NCBI GenBank assembly: GCA_005281725.1
Contig: SSBO01000010.1
Coordinates: 62,001-126,000 of the forward strand
Reading direction: 5' to 3'
DNA: 64,000 nucleotides
DNA from: Wuchereria bancrofti
Taxonomy: Eukaryota > Nematoda > Chromadorea > Rhabditida > Onchocercidae
Position numbers and translations under genes: made by a program. How positions within the stretch are numbered: the stretch's first letter is position 1; every line of letters starts with the position of its first letter. This document shows, piece by piece, positions 11,130 to 24,800 of this stretch. Below the pieces are notes generated by a model. That model was not told the DNA's origin and made no database searches. It saw nothing but the letters and a program-made list of their open reading frames with translations.

Positions 11130-13553
11130 TTAAAAAAATCATAAAATGTCGATAATTTATTCTAGCTACTGATATTTCAAATTTATTCCTCTCTATAATT
11201 TATTGTTTGTTTGTTTTTTATTTTTTGTTTTCTTTTTTGTTTCTTGTTTTTCATTTTTTTGTTTTGAAATTGGAACTTTTTGCGATAAAATAAACAAGTA
11301 GTGAAATACTTATAATATAACTGATCAAGTATTTATGTAAATTTTTTAATAAACAATATTAATTAGATATGATGAATGTGGGAAAAAATTGAAGAAATGA
11401 ATTAATTAGTAAATTTGATTATTATGAAAATATAATTATAATTGGTCGTTTGCCGTTTTATAAATTTTATCGAAAATTAATGCAAAATTTTCTTAATTTT
11501 AATGATTTTATGCAAGAAAATAAAAAAAAGGCAAAAAAATTTTCTTGTATATTTAATATTTATAAATGAAAGAAAAAAGTGCGAAAAAATGATTAATTCA
11601 TTCGATTATTGAATTCCAAACAAATACAAATATTAGCAGAACTGATAAGAATAACTCGTATATCTGAAATACGTTTGTATCAGATTGAAATAATTTATAA
11701 AATGTTTACTCAAATGATACGCTATCACTGCTATTGCTAACATTTTTGTTAAATTATTTCATGTGATTTTATCACTTTTATAAATTCTCATTAATCAAGT
11801 TTTACTTTTTTTTTATAATATCACTGATTAGTGATTATTTGATAAGCCAATAAATCTTTGTATACACTAAGAGAAAAGTAATCATACTGTGTACTAACAA
11901 TTAATACAGTGAATATATTACTATTTTCCTTTCTTTTTTCTCTTCAAAGGATTTAATTTTGAAAATATATATATGAAGAATGGTTAAATTATTGAATTAA
12001 TTAATTAATTAATAATTTTCAAGCAATCATAGCAAATTTTTCAACAATATTTTGTTAATAGTGATGAATTACTATAGAATTATATAAATATAAACTCTAT
12101 TTTAAACATAGTTTTTAAAATGTTGAAATTTGCTTTTTTTTTCTTCAATTTTTGTATATTCGCCAACTTTTCCAGTTTCTTTTCCTTTTGCGCTCCATTA
12201 TTTTGAGAATTTTTTTTTACCTCTATGAAAACATTCAATTAGTAGTGAAACTATCAAATTTTGAGCACAATAACACTGTGATTGGGCGGAAAAAAATTAG
12301 GATAAAATAGTGCGAGAAGAAAATTCATCAAAATTTAGTTTTTCTTTTTTCTGATATTTATTTGAAAAAATAACGAAATGATTTTTTCAAATTACATTCA
12401 AATAGCATTCAAATATTTTTAATCACACTGAAAAAATAAATAAATTATTCTTATAACACCCATTTCGAGCAAAACAAAAACAAGACAAAGAAGTGAAAAA
12501 TTATACTAAAACATGAAATTTCAACTAAAACGCTACGTCAAAAAAAAAAAAATGTTGAAAAGAAAAATTTTGAAAAGTACAATAACGAATAAATTTTAAG
12601 AAAGATAAACCATCAAATTTTATTTAATAATTATAAATTAACCATTAAATTAAAGTATCAGCAATTATGTCGAAGTTTTTAGAGAAAATCATTCATAACA
12701 AATAATTATTTGCAACCCATACATTTTTACCCAAATTTAGTCAAAATTTTCTTTTTTTTTTAAATTTAATGAAATCAATCTTAATGAATTTCTATTTTTG
12801 AATTTAACAATATTCTTATAAATTTTGCAAAATATTTCCTTACAAAAAATTAATCTTTCAAAACACACTTTTCAGGACAGCAATTATGTCGAAGTTTTTA
12901 GAGAAAATCATTCATAACAAATAATTATTTGCAACCCATACATTTTTACCCAAATTTAGTCAAAATTTTCTTTTTTTTTAAATTTAATGAAATCAATTTT
13001 AATAAGTTTCGATTTTTGAACTTAACAATATTCTCATAAATTTTGCAAAATATTTTCTTACAAAAAATTAATCTTTCAAAACACACTTTTCAGGATTTTA
13101 ACTTTTATTCATATAAATGTTGAAATTCGTAACTTTCAATTTGATTTTTGCTATTATTTAAAAAAAAAAGGAACAAATATGTAAAATAATACATAATTTG
13201 TGTTCCTTCTTTCTTTTTTTTCTTTTTTTTTGCTTTTTCAAAATTTGCAAGAAAAATTGTTTACTCATAAAATACAACCTATCCATGAGATCAACACAAA
13301 AAAAATAGTGCAAAAAAATAAGAGCATTTATTAGCTAACGATAAAACAGTTATTGTTCAACAAAGCAAACTATTGAAAAGCTTTTTTTTTAGAGAAAGAA
13401 ATTTAAAAAAAAAAGAAGAAATTGAAATTTGTAAATTTTTTGCCTAAAAATTCATTTACTTTCAAAAAAAAGAAAACATTTTATTCAAATTTTGTTATAC
13501 AATAGAAATAATAGTATTTGATGAATAATTTATGCCTGATTAATTAATATTAC
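11130..13553. other. Intergenic region between convergent genes
   Basis: It lies between the 3' end of the cysteine-rich gene (+) and the 3' end of the homeobox gene (-). A likely polyadenylation signal for the former is in 'aaaataaacaag' near 11287. Apart from the tandem duplication at 12659-13095 and many A/T homopolymers, I see nothing. Confidence 0.6.
12659..13095. repeat. Two-copy ~219-bp direct tandem duplication
   Basis: Copies 12659-12877 and 12878-13095 both begin 'cagcaattatgtcgaagttt' and end 'aaaacacacttttcagga'. They differ by a handful of substitutions (for example 'cttaatgaatttc' versus 'ttaataagtttc') and a one-base poly-T indel. The divergence shows a genuine, fairly recent duplication and not an assembly error. 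Confidence 0.92.
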
Positions 13554-16500
13554 TTAACTTTGATATTGAATATTTGTCGTTGGTGGTTGGCAGCTAACCC
13601 GTAGTGCCAAACTTTTTTGATAGAAATCCTCGGCTGGATCAGTCCTAAATTTGCTAAATTGTTGATTTTAGAAAAGAATAATAAAATTTTGATTGGAAAA
13701 TTTTTTTATTTGTTATCTAAAAAATTAATTTTTTTAAAAAATAATTAAGAAATGAAGAAAGAATAAAATACGTAGTCATTGGTGCGCCAAATGTATGAGC
13801 ACTTGATACAGCTCCATAAGCAGAAGCTGCTGGATAGGTCATCGGATGAGCTACAGGATATGGTTGATACCTGAAATTATTATCAACAAAATGTTATTAT
13901 TATTGGTATCACTAATTAAAAAATTGATTTGTTTGAAATTAATTAAAAATAAAGCAATTAAAAGATTGTTTAATTTGAAATTTATAGATTTCATTTTAAT
14001 TGATAGAATTCATTTTAATTTAATTGACCTGTAACTGATTGGTAAAAAGTCAAATAAGATGAAATGATTTCAACTAGTGAATGATTTCAAAATCAATATT
14101 ACTTGTTAATTTTTATTTTCAAACTTAATATTTTCGAACATTTACAAAGCTTAAAATATTTTCTCTAAATATAAATTTAAATTGTGTGTGAAATGACTTG
14201 AGCTATTAAATGCTTTTAAAATCAGTATTACTTGTTAATTTTTATTTTCAAACTTAATGTTTTCAAACATTTACAAAGCTTGAAATATTTTTTCTAAATA
14301 TAAATTTAAATTGTATATGAAATGATTTCAATTAGTGAGTGATTTCAAAATCAATATTACTTGCTAATTTTTATTTTCAAACTTAATATTTTCAAACATT
14401 TACAAAACTTGAGATATTTTTTTTAAATACAAATTTAAATTATATATATTTTTTTACCAGAAAGGATCAGCAGCAGCTCTAGCAGACATTGCGGCAGTGG
14501 ATGGATACATTGGTGTTCGCATGATTTGACCTGCTGCACTTTGTGATGGAAATACCGTTTGTGGTACCAAAGCTTTTGATAATTGCTTTTCCTGTTTACG
14601 ATGCTTTGCACGCCTATTTTGAAACCATACCTAATAATAATTAATAATAATAATTTTTTTTTTAAACTTTATTTTCATCTCTAAACAAATTCTTTTATGA
14701 ACATATAGTTTTTTTCTTTTTTGTAAAATTTCTTAACTTTTAGTTCCGTTGTTTTTTTCGAATTATTTTATTACGATTAATTAAACTAAATTTAATTATT
14801 TGTAGTATATTAATTACGATTAATTAAATACTATGAAATTTAATTCGTTTCATTAAAACTTATCCGATTGTGCTAAAAGAATGGCAATAGAAATGAAATA
14901 TTGATAAGATATATCCGATAAAGTAGAACATAGTTTTTTTATGATTATAATATCATAAAATCAAAATTAATCAATTAATAATTTTAGTTGAACGAAAGGA
15001 TTTTTCTCAACTCATAAGAAATCAATAAGTAACATTTGGGAAAATTAATTTCATCGAAATAAGCAAAAAACTAATTAACAAATTGTATTATGATATTGTT
15101 AAAATGATCAATGATAATTTCCCGGATTATTTCCGAATTAGAAAATGTATTAAAGTTATAAATGCTTCGTTTACTGTTTCCTTATGGTATATACTAGTTT
15201 AAAATTCTAATCAAACTACTGCATAACACTTCCTTGAATTGCCATACAATTTCACTGGTAGAAAGGAAAGTGGAAGTTAATTTAATTTTCGATACATTCG
15301 TTTCACAGAAAGACATAAATAGACATAGAGAAAAGAGAGAGAGAGAGAGAGAAAGTAAAGTAAAAGATAAGCAAGAGCAATCATCTAAAAATCTTACTTA
15401 TTCTACTAGTATCTACTAGCTAAAGCATTTTCCTTAAAATCTTTCTCTCTTATTTACTTTACTTTACTTACTTACTTACTAGGTTGATTGAAATTTTCTT
15501 GATAAAGATAAAAGCAGAAAGAGAGAGAGAGAGAGAGAAAGCTAAAGAAAGTTGCTCGAAAGCGGAAAATGCTCAATTGTATTGGAAAGAAAATAAAACG
15601 GAGTCACAATTAATATGCATTCAACGAATGACGATGATGACGAGAATACATAGCAAAATGTGATGTGTAGCCTTCCTTGTTCATCGTCTTTTTCAAATAG
15701 ATTACGGTAATAGCTAACTAAGCTTAAGCAATAATTTCAATATCGAGCTTTGGTCTTATTTTAAATTATAATCACTAATATTGTTATATATTTCTTTCTT
15801 TTATTATTATTATTATTCAACAAGTTTCATTCAATAATTATAGCATTAAAAAATTATCAAATGAAAAAAATATATATTTTGTCATATATTTCTTTATTAT
15901 TATTATTATTAAATAAAAATTGTGTTTATCAAAATTGTTGCATATTTTTCATTCAATAATTATAGCAGTAATAAATTTCAAATGAAAAAAAAAATATTTT
16001 CACTAAAATGTAACTGAAATTTTAAATGTGTAATTAATTATATAAGATGAATGATATAAAATTGCAATTGAGATAAAAATTTTGAATGATTTAAGAATTT
16101 TCTTATTGCATCAATCATATCAGAAATAGAAAAAAAAAGAAAAATGTTAAATAAATTCGATGTAAATTTTTTTTTACAGACAAAAAGAGAAAGCCAATAG
16201 CAATTTTTTTTTTTATTCTTTTCTTAGACTATCATTTTGACAAAGAATACAATAACAATAATTTTTTCTTTTTCAAAATTTTCTAATTTTTTTATTAAAC
16301 TAAATTTTTTGTTAAACTAATTTTTTATTCATTTTTCCCCCATTTAAAATATTTGCCTATTTAAAATTTTGTAGCTTATTTGAAAATAAAAAATTCAGGA
16401 ATAAAAAAAAAGCAATGAAAAAAAAGAAATCGTAGTGAAAGGAGAAAACTGCAATGAAATAAGAAAATAATTTAATTTACTGAATGCCAATAACTTGATC

Positions 16501-19500
16501 AAGAGGATTGGGAATGAAAGATAGTCCCAAAGGGAAATAGGAAAATGGTCGAAAAACTTTTTTCGTCGTTTCCATAATGTCTCAAATATTTTTTACATAT
16601 GTAAATTATACAATTACTTACAGTATCTTTTAAAGTTAATTTCAACATTTTAAAGATTACTGATTAATTAATTAATCTTTTTAATAACAATCAACAAAGG
16701 TGCTTTAAAAAAAGAATAAATTTAGTCTAACAGTATTTGAAAAAATTCATACTTTACTATCACTGAATATGAATCAATCACTATAATCAATCACTATTTA
16801 ATTATTTTAATCTATATTTATTTGTTTCCTTCCTTTAAATCGAAAAATAAATTTCATTAATTTAATCCACAAAGGAAAAAATTTAACTATTATAATTCTA
16901 TTATACTTTAATATACTAAAATAATTAGAAAGCAATTAAATAAGTAAGAAAAAAATTGATGAAAAATTTTTGAACATTTCTTTTTTCTTTCATCAAAAAT
17001 TATTTACTCAAAAATATTGAATTTTTTTATAAATTAAGAGGGAAAAAAAAAAGAAAAAATTGTCAAAAAATTTTTGCACTCCTAAATAATTTTCCCTCAT
17101 TTTTAAGATAAATTAATGCGGTAAAAAGGAAAACCAATGAATTGAAACAGTAGTTAAAGTTGTTGTTATTTATAAATTTGATGTACAGATGGTATAATCG
17201 GTGCATGATGCCATCATGGCTTATGAAAAAAGGTAAAATAAGGATAAATGGAAGAGAGAGAGAATAGAGAGAGGGAGAGAGAGAGAGAAGATACCCTGCT
17301 GAGAATATAAGTTAGCTTTAGTGTGCTACGGCTAATTGCATGAAATAAGCTTACTGAAGAGCTGATAATTATGGGTTTGAAGTGGTACAAAATGTTAAAT
17401 CTATCTTTTGTATTATCTCTTACCCAAAATTGTTTTCTCTTTTTCCAATCATTTTTTCTGCATTTCTACATCTATTTCATTCTATTCTCTGTCATTCTTT
17501 CAAATGAAATCATAGAAAATAAACAAAAAAAAAAAAATGTAAACAAAACGAAAAATAAAATATACAGATGTTTTGAATAGTTTGTTATTGTATTTATGAA
17601 AGAATTTCACATCAATAGCAATGATAGATGATGACCTTTAATGACCCTTCTTTTATGTAATCTTTCCTTTTTTTCCTCTTTTTTTATTTCTACAATGATT
17701 AAGAGTTAATTGGCAAAAAAGATTTAAGAAGAAAAGAAAAGAAAAAGTTAATTTGGAAAATTTTAACTTATTCAATTATATTCAAATATATATATTCTTA
17801 TCTATAGATTAAACGATAAAATCAGTAATTAGTGATTATTATAACAATATTACAAGTAAAAAAAAAATATATTCCTATTTATAGATAATTTTTTTTATTA
17901 AAAATTTTAAAAATTTCATAATTAAATTCCAGTAATATGATAACTTTTTATATTCAATTTAGATTCGTATTACTATCGTAACTCAATTGTAATTTGATCC
18001 AAAATTAGGTATAAAAAATCAATGATAGTAATCAAAATAACATTTTTGCCTGTCTCTTTTCTCTTTCTCATCCGTGCTTCTTTCTAATAATTTCTATGAG
18101 ATTTGAAACTCAAACCACTTACAGTAATATCATTTGCATATTTTTATTTAATGCAACAAAATTAATTTCATCAATTATTTTTAGTTTGTAGAATATTATT
18201 AAATTGAAATATGAAGAAAAAATTCTTTTGCATGATTTTTTCTATTATATTTTATGATTATTTGATATTATTTTCAAAACGCAATTCAATTATTATGGGT
18301 TAATAATTTTGAATTCTAAAAAAATTTCTACCTGAATTCGTGCTTCATTTAACTTTGTAATCCTAGCAAGTTCCTCACGGACATAAATATCAGGATAGTG
18401 TGATTTTTGAAATGCAGCATCAAGCTCTGCTAGCTGTTCTTGCGTGAATGTCGTACGATGTCGTCTTCGTACACTTTAAGCAAAGAAAAGAATTAGTTTA
18501 ATTAATTAATTTATTTTAAAGTAAAGAAATCAAACTAACAAAATGTATAAAAATTAGATAAAAAAAGTATTATGCAGAAAGAATTTGTTTTCTTGTATTA
18601 AAATCAAACTTTTTTTTTTTTGCAAATTTGTTCGATTAAAATGACCGTAATCTTTCCGTTACGTTTTTGCTTATTTACTTTTACCAAATAATATAATATA
18701 TTAAAAATTTTTAAAATATTAAAATTTGAAGGTCAATAAAAAAAAGGAAGCCATTCATGAATAAAAAGAAGAAATATTTACCTGGCAGGTACTTGAGAAC
18801 CAGCTGAAAGAGCGCTTGCAAAAACAGATGATGCGCTACAACTATTGCTTTCTGCTTTAATTTTTTTAAATGCACCATCTATAAAATTAATCAAGTCTAA
18901 GAGAAAAGAAAAAATATCAAATTTTTTAAAATTTGATAAAATTTTTCTAATCTCTATAGAAATTTTTAAAATCAATTTTGCTTTGAATTATACAAAGAAT
19001 ATGAGTGGTTGATGATTTTTAAATGGCAGATGTTTTAAGCTCCCTGGAAAGTATCCAATGAACAACAAAAGATTAACTCTATCAATTCATACTTAATACC
19101 ATTCAATCAAACATAAATACATAGTGAATTTGAAAACAGCTGATTGAATAAACTGAAATTTTTGAAAATCTTCAAATATTAAATCATTTAAATGTTGGTT
19201 TTTTTCTCTCTTTAAAAAAAAGAAGAAAATGATAGCAAAAAGAAATAGTTGAAGAGGGGGAAGAAAAAGGAAAACAGGAATTGTTTTTTGAAAAATTTAT
19301 TTGGTTTGTAGTTTTTTACCAGAAGAATCACCGATCGGTCGTAGACTATTGGATACAGATGCATCGAGCGGTGGATAATACGGGAAATCGGTAAGTGCAT
19401 GCGCTAAATCTTTACTCTTCAATTGCTCCTGAAACTGCAAACTAACAAGGTATGTTGCAGTTGTTGAGAGCATACTTCAAAATTGCTTTTACAGATTCTG

Positions 19501-21867
19501 AAATAAATATCTTAGAGAAAAATCTTATGATTAATTAACACTAAGTGTGGTTACGGATCGAAATAATTACCTTTTATAAATCTTTCAAATATGACTGTAA
19601 ATTAGTAATAATTAATTTTTAAATAGTTTTTTTTTTTTTTTAAAGTACTGTTTGACCATATTAATTATACTATTTATATTGATCAATAGTCATTTTAAGT
19701 GAACTAAGCTTTCTAACTAAGTGTGATTACTTATCGACATAATTACCTTTTATAAATTTTCCAAATATGGTTGTATAACAGTAATAATTAGTTTTTAAAT
19801 ACTTCTTTTTTTAAAAATACTGTTCGACCATATTAATTATACTATTTGAATTAAATAAGTTAAGTTTTATATTCATCAATAATTATTTTAAGTGAACTAA
19901 GCATTCATTCCGAATAGGACAGAAAATCATCTAATTGGTAGATTCAGAATGAATGATATATCAACAATTATCTTCTCTCTCTCTCCCTCTCCTCTCCCTG
20001 TCTCTCTTTCTCCCCTCATTCATCAGTTAATCTATTAAGTAACAAATTGCAAAGATTGAAATGACATTGAAAAAAAATCAATTTTCAACAATAAAACTTA
20101 ATTCACTAAAAAAAAAGGAAAAAATTGAAAACGACTACCAATAAAAAAGAGAACACTTTTTCTAAAAAAAAAATCAAAACTAAAAAAAATTGAATTTTCT
20201 ATGATCAATTATATTTTTATTTTGTTAATATTACATATTACTAACTTATAGATAAAATTATCACTATCATATAACAATAGTAATCAATAAAAAAAAATAA
20301 ATAAATTTCAATCTATTTATATTTAAATATTACGACCAGGTAGGAGGAAGGATAAGGAAAGAAAATGATTGAATAAATAAATAAATAAAAAATAATAAAA
20401 TAAAAAAGATAGAGGAGGGCTCATACGGTGTGCGTCCAAATTAAATTTCCATAATTACTTTAGAATTAAACAAAATCGAAACATATAGAGAAAGTTTGAC
20501 ATAATATTGAAAATGAAGAGGATATTACAGATATGTAAGAAAAAGAAGATAATACTACTAGATGAACAATTTAGGTTCCCATCTTTCTCTTAAAGCATTA
20601 ATGCTCAAACAAATTATGATAAATTAGCGCATTCGTCATGTTGTTTGCGGTAGTTGTTAGTAAGTGCTATTCACATAGCTTCAAACATTTCATTTCATTT
20701 CATTTCATTCACTGATCACATTTGTCGGCATTTTAGCGCTACTCGTACAATTTAGCTTAACATGGAATCCATTCTTTTATTATTATATCATTTTTCTTTT
20801 ATCTTTTATTTTTTTTTTTTCTCTCCTTCTTAATCATCACTCTTTCTCAGATAAAATTAGAATGATTGTTGTGAAAAATTAAAGTGGTCATTTGTGAAAT
20901 TTGGATTTTAAAATATACATTTTTTAATGCAAATAAACAGTGAACTATTTTGTTTTTGCAATTTGTTATCTATTTTTTATGTATATATATATATATATTA
21001 TTTATTACAAAATTTAAAATTGGTCATATAGATAAGCAATTGAATTTAACATTGTTTAAACATCGATCGATTTTATAGTTAGGAAAATATTTTATTAAAT
21101 GATTATTATTTTTGGGATAACCAATTAAAAAAGCTGAAAAATTTTAACTTGTTAAAGTTGTTTAATTTAAACTTTCATTAATTTTCCAAAGGTTAAGTAG
21201 AGCTTAATTGAAACATTTTGAAATATGGAAAATATTCATCATACAATAGGTTAATATTAAATGAATAACACATTTGTTGACATATATTAAATACTTTTTA
21301 GTTATGATATATAAATATTAAATAATTTTTAGTTATTATTATATGGATGACACATTTCTTGACAGGTATTTTTGAAGCGTATGGTATTACTACAATTAGA
21401 CAATATCAATTTTTTACTTATAATCAAAAGATTATTTATGAAGTTAGATGAATAAAGATATGATATCAAAACTTAATAATGTAACTTAATAAAGTAAACA
21501 TTTGTGATTAAGTTTTTCATTTCATCCTTTCCTTCTTCCCTATCATTACATTTATTATCAATTGACGCTAATTTTTTTTTTTTAAAGAAGCATTATAATA
21601 AAGTTTATTCATATGATGCTATTTGATTAGGATGATTTGCTTATTGAAAATAAGATAAAAAAAAATTGAACATATAAATTAATTTGGCAAATTAATTCAA
21701 AATCATTAAGATATAAAGTGTACTAAATGTTATACTTAATGAAATGATTAATTTTAAATGAAGGGAAATGGTATGAATGATACCTGTGTGATTGCGGTGA
21801 CAGCTGCAACGGTGCTGCTTGCACCATTAAGAATAGCGGTTGTGGTACTTAATCCTTCACTAGTCAT
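13554..21867 (-). CDS. unc-42: Paired-like (Prop1-class) homeobox transcription factor, probable UNC-42
   Basis: Seven exons in 5'-3' order: 21867-21784, 19428-19320, 18896-18782, 18473-18332, 14630-14458, 13870-13772 and 13644-13554 (stop TAA). All junctions keep frame; they total 813 nt, 270 aa. The homeodomain is at about residues 105-164: it starts [16 protein letters not shown], contains [14 protein letters not shown] and ends [15 protein letters not shown]. It has Gln at position 50 and Asn at 51, and an intron falls between homeodomain residues 46 and 47 (IQ|VWF), the classic paired-class position. The last exon carries [12 protein letters not shown], an OAR-like tail motif. In C. elegans, UNC-42 specifies command interneurons and other neuron types. 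The assignment rests on homeodomain sequence and similar length. Uncertain points: exon 2 could begin at 19434 (two extra residues), or an internal ATG at 19471-19473 could serve a shorter isoform. Confidence 0.9.
14061..14447. repeat. Three-copy ~129-bp tandem repeat in homeobox-gene intron 5
   Basis: Units start near 14061, 14190 and 14319. Shared landmarks are 'tgttaatttttattttcaaa' and 'aaacatttacaaagcttgaa' (with variants), followed by 'ctaaatataaatttaaatt'. Copies differ at roughly a tenth of positions. The array lies immediately next to the exon at 14458-14630. Confidence 0.88.
17204..17218. repeat. 15-bp palindrome (7-bp arms, 1-bp centre) in homeobox-gene intron
   Basis: CATGATG-C-CATCATG lies inside a locally less A/T-rich segment of the large intron 14631-18331. 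It has the form of a dimeric factor site, but this is by shape only. Confidence 0.4.
19541..19905. repeat. Diverged ~176-bp tandem pair upstream of homeobox-gene exon 2
   Basis: 'ctaagtgtggttacggatcg' at 19541 and 'ctaagtgtgattacttatcg' at 19717 each open a block containing 'ataattaccttttataaat', 'gaccatattaattatacta' and 'cattttaagtgaactaagc' (or close variants). It lies in the intron between exons 1 and 2. Confidence 0.85.
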
Positions 21868-24800
21868 CGACCAAAAGGATACCGTTTTTTTTTTTTTTTT
21901 TTAAAAAAGAAAAAAAGGAGGAGGCAAAGTAGTTTAGTGAATTATACTTTACTTAGTTAGTGATTCGTAAAGAGACCACAGATTTAATTTGTAAAATGTT
22001 TGCTATTAGCTTTTCGGCTTCTTTTTTGTTGCTAATATTATCTTAGCTTGATGATGATGATGATGATGATTGGTAGAGTGATTGGTTGATTTGGATGACT
22101 GTAAATAGGTGACGCAACTGTTGTCACTTTAAATAAATTTGATAATGAGGATTAGAAGTGATGATAATTGATGATATTATACAATTACAGTAAATAAAAT
22201 TTTGGGACAAGTGTAGAATTGATGAGACAGACAACGGTGGATAACTTGGTTTTCTGCCTTGGAAAAAATGAGATCACCGTTGATGCATAGACACATATAT
22301 GCACCACCACTTTGCACTTCCTGATAAAGCCTGCAAATACTTTTTTAGGCCTGTATGGGACAAACAGAAAAGGAAGAAAAAATGGCCTTAAAAGCTAAGA
22401 AATAGGCGGATGAACGGCTTGGTTAAAGGATTGGTTTGGGATACGGGAAAGGTGGAAAAAGGGCCTATGTGAATGATTGTTATGCCTTTTACAAGCTATT
22501 TATCACTCTTTCTCCCTTCTCCCTTTTCTCTCCCTCTTTCTTTCTCCCTTTCTTCCTTACAATCTCCTTTTGTCGCAGTCCTCAAAATGACGAACTGCCT
22601 GCCACGCAAACTACCTCAGCTGACAACATGAATTATAGCTTTATTGGATTTACTTGCCTCTATTTATTCTTACTTCGGGATACGGTATCTCTCTTAACGT
22701 ATCATCTACATACCTCTTTCCACCTCTCTCTCTCTTTCTCTCTCTTTCTCTCTCCCTCTTATTCTTTTTTCTTCGATGAAGCTAAACTCATCAACATCTA
22801 TTCGTCATAGCGCTTTTCCTATGTTGTCAAGCAGCTGGCCTGATTACTTTGGCTAGTTTAGGCTTATATGCCCTTACTCCTATATATAAGTTGATTTGAT
22901 TATAGGCTGATGAATTGATAAAGAAGTAAGGAATAAGAGAGAGAGAGAGCAAGAGAAAGAGGGAGAGAGAAAAAAGGATACTACCTATGCACAACAACTC
23001 TCTCTTTCCTAACATTAATCTTAAGGTATGAGTTTTATTGAAATTTAAAGTCTAAAATTAAATATTAAAATAAATTTACTAAGAAGAAATGTTTGAACGC
23101 ATGAATTTATGAGAAAGCAATGAGATGAATCAATTTTTAAATAAGTGGATGATATTGTTCAGGTAGTTAATTTCTTACTTTAAGTGGCTATTGAAACAAA
23201 TTAATGATGATACCGACAAAGTGATCGTATAGGTCAACAGAGATTCATTGATCATTTGATATGATCTTACAATGATAGTGTAAATGTGGCTAATGTAATT
23301 AATTTCATCCAGTTAAATCTAATTTAACTAATAACTCATTTTTTTAAATGAAAGGAAAAAAAAAAAGTGAATTAGGAATTCATATCAAAACATAGTCATA
23401 TGTTCATTTTGTTCTGAAAAACAAATCAACAAATACTTCAAATTATTATAATGAAAAAGAATTTGAATTAATTATATCCAAACTGTTTCGAATATTTTCG
23501 ACTTACTAATTGTTTCGAAATAGTTTTTTTTTTGGATTATATCAAAATTTAAGGCATCTGTCTTTGTATACTTAGCACTATTTAACGATATGATAAAATA
23601 AGAATTGTTGAATTTAATATGAGAAATTTGTTATACAAATGGAATTTCAACTTTTAATATTTCACTTAGTCATGCTGAAGCAATACTTGTTATTTTAATT
23701 AACATAATTAGTTAATTAATCTTTACCTATTATATCTCTCTTTAAAATTTCAAATGCATTGACACCTTTCACCAATTGTGTTAATTAATGATGAATAGTA
23801 AAAAGTTGAGGAATTTTTGTTGAACTTTGGCGAAGAAAACACTTATGATGAATATTTCATAAGTTACAATAATTTTTTATCTTCAAAGTAATAGATATTA
23901 CTTTCTGTTTAAATTAGTTTAAAAATCATTGCAACAATTTATTTCTATTCAAATGAATGAAATATTAAATTACATAACGACTTTATTTAATTGAAGAAAT
24001 AAGTTATTTTCTTATCAATTTATCATTTTTGCAATATTTAGAAGATAAAAAAAAGTGAAATTATTTTTACTCCGCCAATATTTTCTTTTGACACAAAATG
24101 GAGCAAAAAAAAAATTAGCTATAATTTTGTCAAATGAAATTTCATGAATTTATTAAATAAGTTAATGTATTTTGTTTCATTCATAAATTAGTTACAAAGT
24201 TATCAGAATTGATTGATAATTTAATTTCTCTCCACAAATGATTCCTGACCTTTACTGAAATTAAATTTAAATTGTAAAGGGTATATTTGATAATATTCGT
24301 CATTTGTGTGTATGCACGAGGGATTGCTGTAGTTGTATACTTCAATGATAAAATTAGCTTAATTCAAACAGATTTAAATTTTAAATTATTTTATGAATTT
24401 CTATGCGGCAAATGCGCTAACTACAAATTCAGCTATTTAAATTGTTTATTTATCTAATTTTTTTTTTAAAGAATTTTGTTTCATTACTAATTAGTGCATT
24501 ATAGAAAATAAACAATTTGAGAAAATTTGGAATTTAGCCAATAAAAGTCTTTAAAAAGTACCACAAATTATGCAAATAAAATTTTGAAATTTAATGAATG
24601 CATTAATTCATAAAAAATTTAAGCAAACTTACATGTATGTATACTATGCTATGTGGTAGAAAACTGAAAGATTAAACAAATATTTGTTTGATTAAATTTT
24701 GTGAATTTTTTTTTTTTTTTAGCCATAAGAAATGACGAAGTCAAGAAAAAGGAAACAAATCCAACTATCAATTAATTTCGAATTAACAATGTCAAGAATC

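Noticed and set aside
22436..23015. Frames rich in Ser/Leu/Phe on both strands
   Set aside because: Produced by CT/GA tracts; no splice context and low complexity.
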